Origin: Beverwykella pulmonaria
Lineage: Eukaryota; Ascomycota; Dothideomycetes; Pleosporales; Melanommataceae
DNA length: 23,290 nucleotides
Reading direction: 5' to 3'
NCBI GenBank assembly: GCA_001599595.1
Contig: BCHH01000013.1
Span: 1,206,912-1,230,201 of the forward strand
Below, piece after piece: positions 9,201-20,774 of this stretch. The notes below the pieces were generated by a model, which saw only the letters and a list, made by a program, of their open reading frames with translations, was not told the origin of the DNA and searched no databases. A program made the position numbers and the translations under genes. The number at the start of each line of letters is the position of its first letter. The stretch's first letter is position 1.

Positions 9201-12200
9201 AATTGGATCGATTCATCGCAAAGCCTGTGGAATTCTGGTTGAGTCTCCAACTTCGCGTGGAGCTTCAGTAGGGACATGAAGGTCTGGAAGAAGACTCGGC
9301 GGGGTGTAGGTGCGTCGCTAACGGCCTTGATAATGGAGTCCAGCTGCTCCCGCTGTTCGGTATTCTGCCAAGCCTCGAAATGCCTCCACGTTGCCTCCAA
9401 ATACAGATCGTTGAAGTTTTCGTGTTTGGCAAAGTCGCTGAGAACCTCCCATTGCTGAAGTTTCTGAGCGCAAATAACCCAGTGGTCTTCCCACAACGAG
9501 TATTCACCAGTAGAGAACGGCAGAACAGAGGTGCGAGCTTTGATTTGGGCCGCTTCGTACATCTGCTGCGCCTTGTCCCAGATTCCGCATTGTTCGTACG
9601 ATAGAGCTGCATTGCTCTCAATGAACTGACAGCGTCGTCGCCAAGTTCCGTAAAAGAGATCATCTTCTTGCAAGGTAGAATAAATTTCCAAAAGAGCATC
9701 CAAATTGCTCTCTCTAAGCTTCTCGGTGTCGACGATAGGCGTGATGGCAGAATCTTCCATGTAGACCGCTCCAGTGTACCATGCGTTGTATGTTCGTGCC
9801 AGATATTTCATGATATGGGGCGGGAACTTTACACGTGGCCGAGCATGCACAATAGCGTCTAACATACTCGCGACGCAATTGGGCCTCTTGTCGATTTGGC
9901 GATTGTGGTAGTCCTTTGTGAGCAGCTGTGCAATGCCCTTCTCCAGATCGCTCTGGTCATCTTTCGTCAGGGCAGTCCAAGCGAGTGGAAAGAATGCAAC
10001 CCAGATGTCGTGGGCGAGGTTGTCGTCCGTATGCTGCAAGTGTCCGAGTGGCTCGAAGATATCCCGGATCTTGACATCTCCCAACTGGTTGCAAAATCGC
10101 CGGTGACTGTTGACTAGATTCTCCAGCTCATCATCTACTATGACATCCGCTATCCTCGAATCCTTGGCATACGTTCCGAATACCATACTCGGTAGTAAGA
10201 GTTTGAAATCTTCGGCATGAAGTTGAGCAGGTGCATTCATCTCCACAGATCCGAACATCAAGTGGATAACTTGGGCAAGCCAATAGCTATCATGTAGAGT
10301 ATCCCAATTCTGCGATGCCAAGACGTAGCTAAGCCTGCTCGATGCGGTGCGGCTCAAGCTCTTGTCGAATATGGTCATGTAACGGTTGCGCATCTCAACG
10401 TCTTGCGCCCGCGTACCGATCAAGAATGCGTGTTCCATTCGGACTGTAAGTTCCGATCGGGTGATCTTAGGGTCTTCGTAGATGCGAATGACCAGATCGA
10501 GGAAGCGGGTCAGGAGAGAAGTGTCTGGTCGTTGTTCAAAGAGCAACATCTTACTGAGTACAGCTGTCTTCTCCTTAAGTGTAGGTACGGGCTCAGTAGA
10601 GTGGAAGATCCAGTCTTCAACAAGGTCGAGAATTTTCATGCACACGGCATGGCTCTGGGAACGCTCAACCAATGTGGCGAGCACGCTGAGATAGGGGCGA
10701 CGATTCTCTCCAAGCTCGTTCATCCTAGTTGCCAGAATATCGATGACCTTGAGCACAAGATCAGTTTGAATCTCAATTTCTCGAGGATCTGTAGGTGGAT
10801 TAGCTCCATCAGGGCGCATTCCAGGAGGCGCTCCAGGTTGCCCAGGCGGTCCGCTATGGGCAGCAAGATGGTCCTTAGCCATCTTGCCTTGGAAAGCTTT
10901 CATGATTTGCGGGATGTGTTGGTCGATTTCCTCAGGTCGTTTCTGACAAAGTGTCCACAGGATGTTTATGGCGCAGGTGTATGATCCGTTCGAGAGAGCC
11001 TCTGTGGCAACTGCACCAAGGAAGTTGACGAACTCGGTAGAAGGCGTATCTTCGGTAGTACCCTCCTCGTCCGTTACCGGCTCCGGCATAACGTCCAAGA
11101 TACGTTTGAGAATGGGCTGAAGCTTGGAAGTCCCGTCCTCATTTTCGTCTGCAGCATGAAGGCTCGCCTGAATATCAGCATTCTCGGAGCGAATGGGCTT
11201 GTCTAGTATCTTCTGGAACTGCGGCACACGTTGCAGCACCCATTCATCCGACTTGACGTTGACGATGACTTTGACGATCTGGAGTGTGTTGATCATGCGA
11301 GTATTGAACGCTTCCGCCTTCTCCTCTTGCTTCATTTCCGCAAGAAGGATTTCCTCAATCTTCTTTGTGAGCATGATGTCCAAGTCTAGATCGCTCCAGA
11401 GGCGTGGCGAAAGTAAATCATGGAGAAGCTGTACAGCTTTCTTGCAGATCTCGGCAGGCTGCAGCGCATTAGAGCTCGCGACGATGGCTTCCTTGGGTTT
11501 TGGTGTCGCAACGGGGTATCGTTCTGGGAGATATGCAATGAACTGGATCAGGTACTTGATAAGCACCATTCGAATGCCAGGCTGAGCAACGAATCCCTTG
11601 GGTAGAGGACCCGGAGGAACAATCGACCCATCTGCCCTCCTCTTAATGGTTTGCGGCGATTGTGAAGCCCGCTCTGGTCCACCACCCGCTTCACTCGCAG
11701 TTTGCTCCTCCCACGTTCGGATGAGACTAATCAAATTCAAAGCCAGCTTCTTCGCTTCAGTCGATGGGTTTGGCGGTTGAGCGATCTTCGAAAGCGCCGT
11801 GATGATGATAGAAGACAGTTGTTCTCGAGCCTCGTAGAAGAGATCCGGATGGCGCACAAGGAAGTTGAAGATACTCATGAGTTGCTGTAAGTTGGAGCTC
11901 TCTTCCGACAGAATCTTCCTCGGAATCTGTGCCCATCTCGGTATACCCATCTTCGGATCTGTGCTGCCCATGCGCTTCTTCAAGACCGGCGCGCAGAGCT
12001 CAAGGGCCTGCATCACCAATGACCGGCCTTCATTCTGGTGAGCCTTCAAGAGTGCTTGGTATACCTGAACCGCAATCTTCACAGGGGTATCGTATACTGC
12101 GATGAAAAATGCGATCAAAACATACGCCGCGTACTTGTTAATGATGTCTTCTAGCTTAATGTAATTCCAAGCAAACTTAATGACATCCTTGCGAGCCTCG

Positions 12201-15200
12201 TTGACCATAGACGAGTGGTGCTTAAGCAGTAAAGTCGTAAGTTGAAGTAGCTCCATTCGCGAATGGTCGACACCAAGCTGAGCGGTTTCTTCCGATGTGT
12301 CGGTCAATGCCTGCGGCTTCCATAGTCGGTTGTGGATCGTCTCCGTCATGGCGCGATCCATCAACTTCGTTCCTCTGGCTTGACCAAACAGCTGGTCCCA
12401 ATTGCGCTTCACATCCATGGCGAAGATGGGATTGACAATGTACCGGAATATGAAGGTCTTGGTCTTTTGCGACGTATTTCGGCCAGTGTATAAGTCGATG
12501 CACTTGTGGACCAAGGTTTTCCAGTACTCGACTGAATCGTTTGAGATCATCTCGGTATAGATGAAATCGAACAGTTTTGGCGATGTTTTGAGTTCCTCGG
12601 AGGTGACAGCATCGATCAGGTCGAAAAAGAAGTCCAGATTGCTCGGTTCGTGTGCGAGATACGTTGCAAAAACGGCCATAATTTGTTCACCAGCCTGCTC
12701 AGTAGCGAGTCGCAGTTCTGCATCGATCGAATTGTTTCGTAATTTCTTTTCTAACGACTTCGCGGCGTCGAGAAGCGCTTTTCGCAAGTTCTCATGAGAG
12801 ACTAGCCATTTACTCGTTGGGTCGAATTTACTCATGGCATATGCGATGTGAATGGCGTTCAGCTGAGCCTGGCATCTCTCCTTCTCGGGGCCGTCAAAAT
12901 CGAACGAACTGATGAACTTGGGAACATCGTCCATAACTTCCTTCCGCAAAGCACCACTATCCTCATTCGCTAGCAATTGAGCAAAGAAGCGGCCCTGCGT
13001 TTGATCTTTCAAGTTTGGCGAAAAGTGGTCCCACGCATCCTTGGGATACATGCAGAGATACTTGATCAGCGGCTCACGAAATGGACTATAGTGGGTTCGT
13101 CGGAGTGATGTCTCCAGCTCAATGACTTTCTCGGTAATCTGTTTGAGGAACTGACCGGCTGCAGGTGGAAGAAGATGGAAGACATTGAAGATCCCGGTAA
13201 CAATCTTCATTTTCGGATTCTGCTCGACCATGGTGAAGGAAATCTTTTGCAAGCTGACCGGATCCGCAATACTCTTGAGATGGTCCAAAAGTCGGATTCC
13301 AATCTCCACCTTGAAGTAATTGGTTAGAAGCTTGAGCAAGCGAGCAAGACCATCGAGATTTTCAACTGAAAGTTTTCGCGGGTCTTGGAGATTAACCAAG
13401 ATCGGCCGCAATCCACTCTGAAGAACGTCCTTGGGTAGTTTGTTGGTGGCGGAGATCACACCGGATAAGCCAAGATTTGCTGCTTCAATGACCTCCGGTG
13501 ATTTCGAATACAAGCACTTGAAGAAAACGGCAATGATTCTCAGGAAGGTCTGATTCGGAGGCGTCGTGCTAAACTCGGGAAAACTCTGCGCAGTAGATAG
13601 GAGACGAATGCACGCAACGCGGAGATTGACAATGTGATCCGCATTGCGCTGCTCAAAGGGCTTGGTCGCAAGTCCTTCATCCTCTGCATCAGCTAAAGCT
13701 AGCGATTCCATCAAAAGACGAGTGAGCTGTTCATTGAACTCGAGGATGTTATGTTTGAGCTTCAGGCAGAATGTGATGGCATCGATGTAGGCTATCTGAA
13801 TGCCGAATGGAAGGGCTCGTAAAGGTTTTGTCCATATCGGCACTACTAGCCTGTCTTTGACCGGCATGATGAGCTCGTGTACCCCCAGACCGGTGACCTC
13901 GGAGAGCACGTGGAAAGCTTTTTGGGTTGCGTCCCGAACATTCTTGTTCATGTGTGATAGGTCGCCTACTAGTTGTCCGCAAAGCCGAAGCAGGAGGTTG
14001 TCCTTTTTTGCAAAATCTTCTTTCGACCAAGTCTTGTAGCATCGCCTAATTAGGTCTTCCAGAAGCCCTTCGGCCTGCACTCGGGTCTTGGAGTCAAGAT
14101 CCACAGGCATGTCCTTCATAACAAAATTCAGTGCCCTGATGAGCTCAAAATGGCGGTTGATCATCCAAGGAGTACCTAAGCCCAGCTTCTTCGTGAGGAT
14201 TCCGATACCGCGAGTGCCTCCAGATTTCATGAACCAGTCATCGGCGTGACAGTTGTGACAGAACGATTTGGACAGGTCTTCGAAAAAGGGGAACCGATCG
14301 AGTTTTTCCTGGTTTCCAAAGATAGCTTTTGCGGTATCACGCATCGTGATGAGAGCTTGCTCAGCGGCGTCGCGCACAGCTACATGGTCTGATGCTAACG
14401 AATCGCCAATAGCTTCTGAAATGACATCGCTCTCAATGGTGATTGGGCCTTCTCCAGAATTGACCTCAAAGGGTTTGCTCTTGTGCTTCAGATATGCGAA
14501 ATGACTTCCGAGCTCTAGTAATGTGAAATGCCGTGCTAGATTTGTTACCAAGGAGTCGGCATCGGCTTTGAGGTCCGGTATCGATACCGCAAATATGCAC
14601 GCCTTCAATAGCTTCTTCAAAGTTTCCTGCTCAACGCCTTTCTTCACGATTGATTTGTCGCGCTCGGAAATAGTCAAAATATCGACGCCAACATCGTACT
14701 TCTTGTTGATCAGATCGTTCGCCTGGAGGCGTACAAGCTGCGCAAAATCGTCAGGCAAGCTATCAAAGCCTACCATCAGCTTCGTGTGGGCCGTTATGAG
14801 GCGGAAAGCCTGCTGTTTGTGAAAGGCGTCAGACTTTTTCGCCACAGGAAGCTTCGGAATTTCATGCAACTTCGCAATCGCTGTGTCGATACCAATGGCG
14901 GCTGGGAACGCGCGGTCTTTGGTAGAGCCAATCAGTCGGATATCAATTGAGGACTGATCATCCGCGTAGGATTTGAAGTCCAGCTCAGGAGGCCTGGTGA
15001 TGAATTTGCGATTCCGTCCACCAAGCTTTCCAAGAATTCGCATGGTGGTATGAGCATGGAAGTGGCTGTAGGGGTTCGGTCTCAGGTGCTCCCACAGAGC
15101 GGCCATGAGCTCGTCTATCACCGGTGCCATGATGGGATCCAGGTAATCAGCCGTCAAGTTGTCGACACAGAGCTCCAGAGTACGCAGACCTTGTCCGACA

Positions 15201-17873
15201 AGTTCCGATCCAGCTCGCAACGCTACTACTAGCGGTCTCATGAGGTAGCTGAGATGTGGTAGAAGATTGCTGAGACGCGCCGGAACGGTAAGCGATAACT
15301 CCACAAATAAGTCTCGCTCGGCCGGCTTGCGCGCTGTGACAAGGAGGTTGTTCAGGACGTCAAGTAACATCTCGAGAAGAGGAAGAATCTCCTTATAGAG
15401 GTGCTCAAAGCGACCGCCACCGATACTTCGAAACAGGGACCGCAACAAAAGAAAGTAATTCATAGGCTCCTCGGCAGTCGTGGAGAGCTGTATTGACTTG
15501 GTGATGATTTTGCCGACGTGTGGTAATAGAACCTGCTCGTTCTGTGCGGAGAAAAGTGTGACCGCCATAAACGAGAGCTTGAAAAGCCGGAGCAGAATAG
15601 AAGACTTCTTAATGTTCGCGGTCCCAACCTCATCTATGCGATCCATCAAAAACTGTAACAACATTCCCGCAAAACTCGGCGATGTTGCTTCACTCGCAAG
15701 CAGAAACTGGGGTACATGGAGCAACGCAGGATGATCAAACATCATGTCGTACAAATGGGGAATCTCGGACGAAAAGACTTCGTGAAAAGTGGCCGGGTCG
15801 ATGTGATGGAACACGGTTGCGAATGTCTCGAGTAGTTCCTTCTCCTCCTTTCCACTAGACATCATGTGTTGATTTGCCATGAGATCTCCAGGAGAAAGAC
15901 CCTGTGCTTCCGCATTCGGTTTGTCAGATCCATAGTAACGGAAGACCTTTGCACCCTCGCGGAATAGTTTAATGAGAACCTCCACTTCCTCGGCATTGTA
16001 GCCGAATGAAACTTCGTGCCAATTCGCCGATGCATTTGCAGCATCGATCTCTTCCTTGATTTTGGCGGGGTTGCATGCTCGAAGCTGGTAGAATAGATTC
16101 TTGAGTCCATGGAGAAGGTTCTTGAAAAGAAACTTGTTGTCTGCAATCGGATCCGAACTCCTATCGCGCGGATTTGAAGTCTTGATAGGCGTCGCATTGA
16201 AGATGTCGATTTCATCCCAGTCCGGTGGTTGATCCTTATCCGCCATGTGGTTCTCCGGAAGCGCATCGATCGAAGGCTGGTTGTATTGCTCCGAGAGTTT
16301 TACTGCGTTGTGATATTGGCGGTTCATTGCAGCGAACTTATCACCAATGGCGTTCAATATCATGATCAGGAAATATCGGGCGTCTTCCTTAGACTCCAGT
16401 TTCGCAATACACTCGGCCATGTTCAACAATAGCTTCGCGCTCATCGTCTGAAAGCTCGTTCCCGGAAATGTATCGTGGAGGTTCTTAGTGTAGACTTCAA
16501 CTGTTCGCCGGATCTGTTCTTGCGAGAGGGAATCCCGAAGATGATGAATCAAATCTGCAAGCATGCTATATGCAAGAGGTCGCATTGTCTCGTACACAGT
16601 GAGGCCGTCGCCGATCAAAGTCCGCTCATCCAGTAGGTCATCAATCTTTTTCAGGAAAATTTTCCTGAAATTGAAATTGATGATGTGACGAATAGCCACA
16701 AGAAGCTCCTTTCTCGCTCCAGACTTCTCCCGAGGGCAGTCCTTCAATAATCGCACCACGATGTCCGGAAGTGTTGGGAGGAAGTCGTTGAGCTGCTGTG
16801 CGTAGACCCTCAGCAAATATGCGAGGAAGCTCATAGTCTTGACTTGGGCTGTAATGAAATCGCCAAATGCAGCGCGGTTTCGTATTTCCTTGCTGACTCC
16901 TGTGAATATCTTATTCTGCGCCTGAGCCTCCTGGTGAGCCTTTTCTTGTGGTTTGGCCTGGAGTAAGAGTACATTCTTGATCAGTGGAACAAAAAGTTTC
17001 ACGTTCTTGTTTACACAGTTCCGGTATGCCTGGAAGAGGGAGACCACAATTATGGGGCACTCAGCCAAAACCTTGAACGACTGCATTCCCTTCAGCAACA
17101 TGCGCGCCTGCTGCTGTTCCGACCCTATATCTCCAGTGGGACCCGTCGTCAGTGCCGTTGCAGGCGAGGCTGGCCGCGGCGACTGCGAGTATTGGTGGTT
17201 GTTTGGCGTGGATGGAACACCTGGTAAGGCTGTCGCAGATGTTGGATTGTCAAACGTATCCTGCACTGCCTGCTCCATCGTCTCAAACATCTCCTGGATG
17301 AGATCCAGAAATGGCTGTACCCGGTCCGCAAGCGCTTTGGTCTGGTGCCGCTGGAAGTCCATAATCGTTTTCATGCAGAGCACTGCGTTATCTTCGTTCT
17401 CTATTTTGACGAGGCTCATGAGTTTATCTACAATTTTTGCGGCGTGTGGCTCGACCGCCTCGGCGGGGTTCATAGGTAGTCGGTGGAGGATTTCCAGGAC
17501 GCAGTTGCGTATCCGCTGTAGAAATGGTCAGACAAATGCAGTTTGTTATGAGAAAAGAGCACTCACCTGCTCGGGTGACGTAGATATGAACACGGGATTC
17601 CCATCGAGTATCTTTAGAAACACTGGTACTAGATGGTGCAAGAACACGCTATACTGTGCTCCCTGACAATAACTCTCGATGCTGTCCCGGATGTCGACCG
17701 CAACAGTTCCCTTTACTCTAAGATCTAAACGCAAGTGTATCAGCCTCTGTGTACCCTATTCCATGAGAGCTCCATCTCCTCCATCGAGTAGAACCAGAGA
17801 TATAAAGCGCCGTACCTGAATTTGGGTCGTCCAGCTTTGCGGCCATGGCCTCGAAATTGTGGTGGCCCGCCAT
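6269..17873 (-). CDS. TRA1: Tra1, SAGA/NuA4 PIKK-family pseudokinase scaffold
   Basis: Tra1 (TRRAP in animals) is the nuclear docking subunit through which activators recruit the SAGA and NuA4 acetyltransferase complexes. Exons 17873-17816, 17724-17567 and 17515-6269 give 3820 codons, or 3802 if a candidate intron at 6956-7009 is spliced; yeast Tra1 has about 3744. The start is fixed by an in-frame TAA 54 nt upstream and by the short exon reading MAGHHNFEAMAAKLDDPNS into DLRVKGTVAVDIRDSIE. HEAT-type helices fill residues 1 to about 2600, the FAT domain about 2630-3200, the PI3K-like domain about 3430-3777, and a FATC tail ends DPLWMAYL. The kinase lacks the catalytic HRD-type Asp/Asn and DFG (the region reads HMNTRYPHKLSISRSSGRV), as expected of Tra1. 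Low-complexity inserts occur at about 155-210, 2013-2045, 2290-2315 and 3202-3272. The last, rich in Ser, Pro, Gly and Asn, separates FAT from the FRB/kinase part. The CDS shows no frameshift. Confidence 0.97.
6956..7009 (-). other. Candidate stop-free 54-nt intron in TRA1
   Basis: The minus strand shows CCG|GTAAGT at the donor, CCTGACA as a branch-point-like element and GATTCGCAG at the acceptor. The 54 nt are divisible by three and contain no stop, so the frame stays open either way. If translated they add 18 polar residues (3575-3592, VSRLSESPDTTSNTNDSQ) inside the conserved pseudokinase domain, which I would expect to be a compact fold. A second CAG follows directly (CGCAGCAG), allowing a 57-nt alternative. 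Confidence 0.65.
17516..17566 (-). other. Intron 2 of TRA1 (51 nt)
   Basis: The donor is GAGCAG|GTGAGT and the acceptor TTTCTACAG|CGG. Joining gives STSPEQ followed by RIRNCVLEILHRLP, matching the conserved Tra1 N-terminal pattern SPEQxxRNxxLEIxxRLP. Confidence 0.92.
17725..17815 (-). other. Intron 1 of TRA1 (91 nt)
   Basis: The donor is TTCAG|GTACGG and the acceptor GCGTTTAG|AT, with GGCTGATAC as a plausible branch point 18-26 nt before the acceptor. Splicing completes the Asp codon (G|AT) of DLRVKG in the first helical repeat. Confidence 0.85.
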
Positions 17874-18400
17874 AATTGCGTCGCGTAGCGCTGCGAGCTG
17901 TCCGTCGAGCTCCCTTGGGCCTCTTTAGATTTGCACCCTTGTTGTGGGGCCTGCCGACCGGACCTGTGCGAAGGAAAAGATTGAGGAAATGCGCATTGGT
18001 CGGCGGCCTGGTTCGAAGTCGCAGTCCAGTGTAATGCGGTTGGAAAAATTGAAATTAAATAAGGAAAAGGAGGGTGTAGGCTGCGGAGCCCTAGTGATGC
18101 ATTACAATCATTACCTGGGAAAGAGGGCGGTGGTGGTTGAGGCGGACGCGTCCGCCGGTGGTGAGCTGCTGTGAGTCGCGATGGAGCTTTCGCGACGACT
18201 TTGATTCATGAGAGCGCCGGGGCTTGCGTGAGACTATGAACGCTCACATAAGCATAATAACGCGGGAGCTAGCAGCGTAAGATATGGCGATTGGTGAAAA
18301 TATTAATTTGGCGCAAAATAAGCTTTTAGGCGACCTCAAAGCTAGCCTATCAAGTGCATTCACGCCTCTCTCAGCCAACGCGGCACAGGAAAACACGAAA
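17874..18400 (-). promoter_or_regulatory. TRA1 upstream region with CCAAT boxes and a palindrome
   Basis: Read toward TRA1, CCAAT boxes occur at 17995-17999 (about 120 bp before the ATG) and 18290-18294. GGCGGACGCGTCCGCC at 18141-18156 is a perfect 16-bp palindrome holding ACGCGT (18146-18151), the MCB/MBF core. It can equally be read as CGG-N6-CCG, a Zn2Cys6 factor site. TTTGGCGC near 18308 resembles an E2F-type site. A plus-strand ORF at 17944-18174 shows no recognisable protein. Confidence 0.45.
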
Positions 18401-18979
18401 AGCTTTATCTACGTACAGAATGGCGTGCATATAGCAGGGTGTGTTTAATCTAGTATTTGAAGATACCTAAAGCGATACAATAGGACGTCTTGACGCCAGT
18501 GGGATCGTTCTTGCCTTGCATAAGAACTCAGTAGACATACTCCTTTTTTCATCTTAGCTTCCGTGTACTAGGAATAAAGCACTCTGCTTACTTACTATTG
18601 ATTTCTTGCTTGTAATTTGTAACAAACTACGTTCAGGTTCTGGTGTGGGCTCAGAGCTTAGAACAAGTACGAGAAAGTACTAGCATTCACCAGAGCAACC
18701 TTTATTCAAAGATCTCTAGCGTAAACAACCCAAATCATTTCAATCTATACTGAAGTAAATACCGCTACTAGTAGGATTGTGTAGTCAAATCCACAAAAGT
18801 TGGAGGAAGTACATCTTCGCTAAGTCTCAGATGTAAAGTGTAGTCGAGTTGATTCATGAAAGTGGCAAGAGAATCCACTTATGTTATTAGGCCTTACCTC
18901 GTACATTGCAGAGATAGATCATAATTTTGAGGCAATGGATTTTCTCGGTCTGCTCTCTTAAGCTGACGAGCAAAGGTAG
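18401..18979. other. Gene-empty A+T-rich stretch
   Basis: I see no ORF, RNA gene or repeat here. Base composition drops toward A+T compared with the TRA1 promoter. The last five bases, GGTAG (18975-18979), directly precede the Copia LTR and are the expected left target-site duplication; the right copy is outside the window. Confidence 0.5.
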
Positions 18980-19319
18980 TGTTGGTATCACATGATTTCT
19001 CAGCGTTGATATCACGTGATTTCCCCGCTCTGGCGGCAGTCACATGATCAGCTTTCTGAGTCAAGGATCCTCAAGGATCCTCGGCAGTCACGTGATCAGC
19101 TTTCTGAGTCAAGGATCCTCAAGGATCCTCGGCAGTCACGTGATCAGCTTTCTGAGTCAAGGATCCTCAAGGATCCTCGTATCTTAGAACCTTAAGAATA
19201 TCATCACCACACAAGCAGGACACTAATACTACGGTATTGGAGCCCACTGCTACGTGGTAATACATTCAACCAGCCAATTACCTCTACTGTAACCGTGAAT
19301 AACCTTGGGGTTACCAACA
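18980..19319 (+). repeat. 5' LTR of the Copia element (340 bp)
   Basis: The LTR opens with TGTTGGTA (18980-18987) and closes with TACCAACA (19312-19319), a perfect 8-bp inverted terminal repeat with the canonical TG...CA ends. Gag starts 222 bp downstream. The left half carries a tandem array of factor-binding motifs (U3-like). I do not see a convincing TATA box, and the matching 3' LTR is outside the window. Confidence 0.82.
18988..19178 (+). promoter_or_regulatory. 48-bp tandem repeats with E-box and TGAGTCA sites in the LTR
   Basis: Three 48-bp units lie at 19035-19082, 19083-19130 and 19131-19178. Each contains TCACRTGA (E-box), TGATCA, TGAGTCA and two AGGATCCT palindromes. E-box octamers lie at 18988, 19012, 19040, 19088 and 19136, so two more precede the full units at spacings of 24 and 28 bp. 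The perfect form TCACGTGA occurs three times and TCACATGA twice. TGAGTCA at 19057, 19105 and 19153 is the Gcn4/CPC1/AP-1 consensus. Confidence 0.85.
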
Positions 19320-19541
19320 CTAATCAGTTTCTTTTTGTTTAGGACTTGAGTCTTTGCGCACCAAACAGATCAAACCCCACGCTATTCACCCTTAACACAG
19401 TCTTGAGGACCCCTATAGTTTCTACAACTTTAAGAAACACCCCTCTAACCATCTGCAACCGCGCAGAATTACACCTTAACCTCCCCTCCAAACCTAACAA
19501 GATTTGAAACACCCCTCACGAATCTCCACCCCTTCGCGAAG
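19320..19541 (+). other. Copia leader between LTR and gag
   Basis: About 220 bases, C-rich and poor in G on this strand, lead to the ATG at 19542. A primer-binding site should begin just after 19319. The sequence there (CTAATCAGTTTC) does not match the usual initiator-tRNA 3' end complement, so the primer is unknown to me. Confidence 0.5.
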
Positions 19542-20390
19542 ATGACGACCAAGAAGATGACGACTAAATACAAGGAGATGAAGACAAAATGGAAAGATGG
19601 CATCAAGATTGATGATAATACAACTAAGGAACAGGTGAATGGATACATAACCTAGAAGTACTTGCAATATAGGACAGCTATGGACAGAGATCTATGGGAA
19701 TGCTATCAGGAGGACTTTAACACGTTTACAGAAGAGGCCTTCGCTCTTATTAAAAAACGCGACCTCTAGGAGTTGAAGTTATATCTATGAAGCAGAGGCG
19801 TTCACGTACCTCTAAATAATAAGAATACCATAATTAGAGTATTACTAGTCCAACTTGCTTATAAGGACAAACAACACAAGTAGTTAGACAAAGAGATTGA
19901 CCTCACACTTGAGCAGGGCGTTGAATTCAAGTCTAAGCTACTATTAAGAAGGATCTCTGGTATAACTATTAAGCGTGTCCTACAGCAGTCTTAAAACGCA
20001 CAGCAACCTTCCCCCCAGCATTACCTCTAAGAACCTCTAGTTTACGTACAACTACCTATAAATTAGGGACCTGTACAGGGCTATAGCAGGAATCTTGCAA
20101 ACCTATTAAAGATGTACACAGATGAGTTCAAATATAGTGGAACGGGAGACAGCCTAGACTAGAAGCTAACTATCTTCTATAAAACCTGCAATTGTGTAGA
20201 CGTACCCTAAGAAGCTTACCTTAAGGCATTTCTTACTATGCTAAAGGGAATGGCTGTAAGCTACTTCTACAACACTAATGTAGCTTAGAAATGCAGATAC
20301 AACTTTTAGAGAGTCTGCGGACATCTTTAAAACTTCTTTAAGGGTCCTGGCTTCTATTGCAAGAATCTAGATAAGTAGAACAATGTCTCT
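19542..20390 (+). pseudogene. Copia gag, N-terminal and central part (13 stops)
   Basis: The frame from ATG 19542 covers exactly 283 codons to the insertion point. It starts MTTKKMTTKYKEMKTKWKDG and includes the segment NLLKMYTDEFKYSGTGDSLD with TMLKGMAVSYFYN, the core pattern I associate with gag of dothideomycete Copia elements. Thirteen stops interrupt it, at sites where Gln (CAG/CAA), Arg (CGA) or Trp (TGG) would be expected. No frameshift occurs. The product would have been the capsid-like protein packaging the element's RNA. The family call rests on remembered pattern rather than an alignment. Confidence 0.8.
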
Positions 20391-20738
20391 CTTCATCGGC
20401 AAAATGTAAATTAGAATCTGGTTGTTGTGGTTAACCATGGTTAACCATGGTTAGCTAGGTTAGTGAGATTTGGTGGTTAGTGAGATTACGAGAGCCTCAT
20501 TTGGCGGGTCGCGATTACCGTGATTAGCTGTGGTTACCACGAGCAATCTATACAGGTATCTGGTTACCCTGATTACCCAGGTTGACTTTATTTGTTATTA
20601 TAGTATGTATCACTTTAGTAGTAAATTCTCTCCATTACAGAAAGGTTTGTATCAGGTTTTAGAGCTTTGTGTCAAAAACGTATATATTGTTCTATCACAC
20701 ATGCCACTTTAATCCACGCTCACCTTACATAAGCACCC

Positions 20739-20774
20739 AACGCCCCCAATGCCCCCTAATGCCCCCCAACGCCC
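20739..20774. repeat. About 10-bp C-rich repeat (AAYGCCCCC)
   Basis: AACGCCCCC, AATGCCCCCT, AATGCCCCCC and AACGCCC follow one another inside the inserted element. It is a short degenerate minisatellite; the alternation of AAC and AAT may reflect C-to-T decay. Confidence 0.6.

Noticed and set aside
10403..10984. 193-codon plus-strand ORF
   Set aside because: It is an antisense shadow of the TRA1 helical repeats.
16953..17666. 237-codon plus-strand ORF opposite TRA1 exons 2-3
   Set aside because: It spans a well-supported TRA1 intron and both flanking conserved exons on the other strand, and the protein shows no known pattern.
17944..18174. 76-codon plus-strand ORF in the TRA1 promoter
   Set aside because: It is a short ORF in a G+C-rich region with no recognisable domain and overlaps the likely promoter.
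19035..19178. CRISPR-like array
   Set aside because: The 48-bp units are directly abutting tandem repeats without spacers, inside a eukaryotic LTR.
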